In this document: piece by piece, positions 63,946 to 64,000 of the stretch
How the letters are laid out: the number at the start of each line of letters is the position of its first letter
Position numbering within the stretch: position 1 is the stretch's first letter
Origin: Arthrobacter sp.
Lineage (GTDB): Bacteria > Actinomycetota > Actinomycetes > Actinomycetales > Micrococcaceae
Direction: 5' to 3'
NCBI RefSeq assembly: GCF_031179385.1
Contig: NZ_JAPSHV010000003.1
Location: 25,378 to 89,377, forward strand
DNA: 64,000 bases
The notes under the pieces: generated by a model
The model's database searches: none
The model's input: only the letters and a program-made list of their open reading frames with translations
Told to the model about the DNA's origin: nothing
Translations under genes and position numbers: made by a program

Positions 63946-64000
63946 ATGGCAGCACGCAAAGCGACGGCGCTCGATGTCGCCAAGGTCGCCGGCGTATCCC
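63946..64000 (+). CDS. LacI-family regulator, N-terminal fragment
   Basis: Only the first 18 codons fit in the window: MAARKATALDVAKVAGVS. TALDVAKVAGVS is the first helix and turn of a LacI-type HTH. GAAGGAG precedes the ATG at good spacing. The rest of the gene lies beyond the right edge, so its target, probably a sugar-use operon, cannot be told. Confidence 0.85.
   Translation, partial: MAARKATALDVAKVAGVS

Overview
The window is chromosomal DNA from a high-GC Gram-positive bacterium. Gene content and order point to an actinobacterium of the Micrococcaceae (Arthrobacter-like). Supporting signs are Lsr2, ClpC, DisA, a DUF6458 protein, GTG starts, several probable leaderless genes, and a long conserved minus-strand run: dacB, zincin protease, tilS, hpt, ftsH, folE-folP-folB-folK, DUF3180, PH-domain proteins, DUF2520, panC, lysS, lsr2, clpC. 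From memory, mycobacteria keep this run in nearly the same order. No transposase, prophage, CRISPR array or rRNA was seen; one tRNA (Lys, UUU) is present.

Layout. 1-1.7 kb: an edge-truncated gene, a GlsB/YeaQ-type membrane protein and a DUF6458 protein. 1.8-6.1 kb: a fructose PTS operon (fruR, fruK, fruA, ptsH) with its promoter and terminator. 6.3-7.8 kb: a regulator with two HTH segments, overlapping a membrane-protein gene. 7.9-12.0 kb: small or unknown proteins, a secreted EEP-family nuclease/phosphatase and tRNA-Lys. 12.3-18.1 kb: a phosphate island, with a DUF47-Pit pair convergent with pstSCAB; a two-unit Pho box lies upstream of pstS. 18.4-25.2 kb: two membrane proteins, then radA, disA and mutY (genome maintenance and c-di-AMP), plus two exported proteins. 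25.2-27.6 kb: dhaK-dhaL-dhaM, a PTS-dependent dihydroxyacetone kinase. 27.8-35.6 kb: CsbD, an ArgA-like acetyltransferase, an S9 peptidase, clpC with a ClgR-like site, lsr2 and lysS. 35.6-49.0 kb: pantothenate, folate, FtsH, purine-salvage, tRNA-modification and cell-wall genes. 49.2-53.7 kb: ppa, then a module of an RDD-like membrane protein, a WXG100-like protein and a partner, then a SatD-like protein and a HAD phosphatase. 53.9-62.4 kb: serS, a lipid kinase, a poxvirus-type topoisomerase IB, pheA, rhodanese, an amidase and a peptide transporter. 62.4-64 kb: a DUF559 (Vsr-like) nuclease gene bracketed by copies of a 58-bp palindromic repeat, followed by the start of a LacI-family regulator.

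How the parts connect. The fructose operon and dhaKLM both need phosphoryl groups from PTS Enzyme I, which is not encoded here, so both depend on a ptsI elsewhere. The phosphate island pairs a constitutive-looking low-affinity carrier with a Pho-controlled high-affinity ABC system. Two regions deserve most attention as possibly undescribed biology: the type VII-like module at 49.8-52.2 kb, whose protein carries 11-residue C-terminal repeats, and the DUF559 gene whose last codons and stop lie inside one of its own flanking palindromic elements. All function assignments were made by reading motifs; no database search was run.
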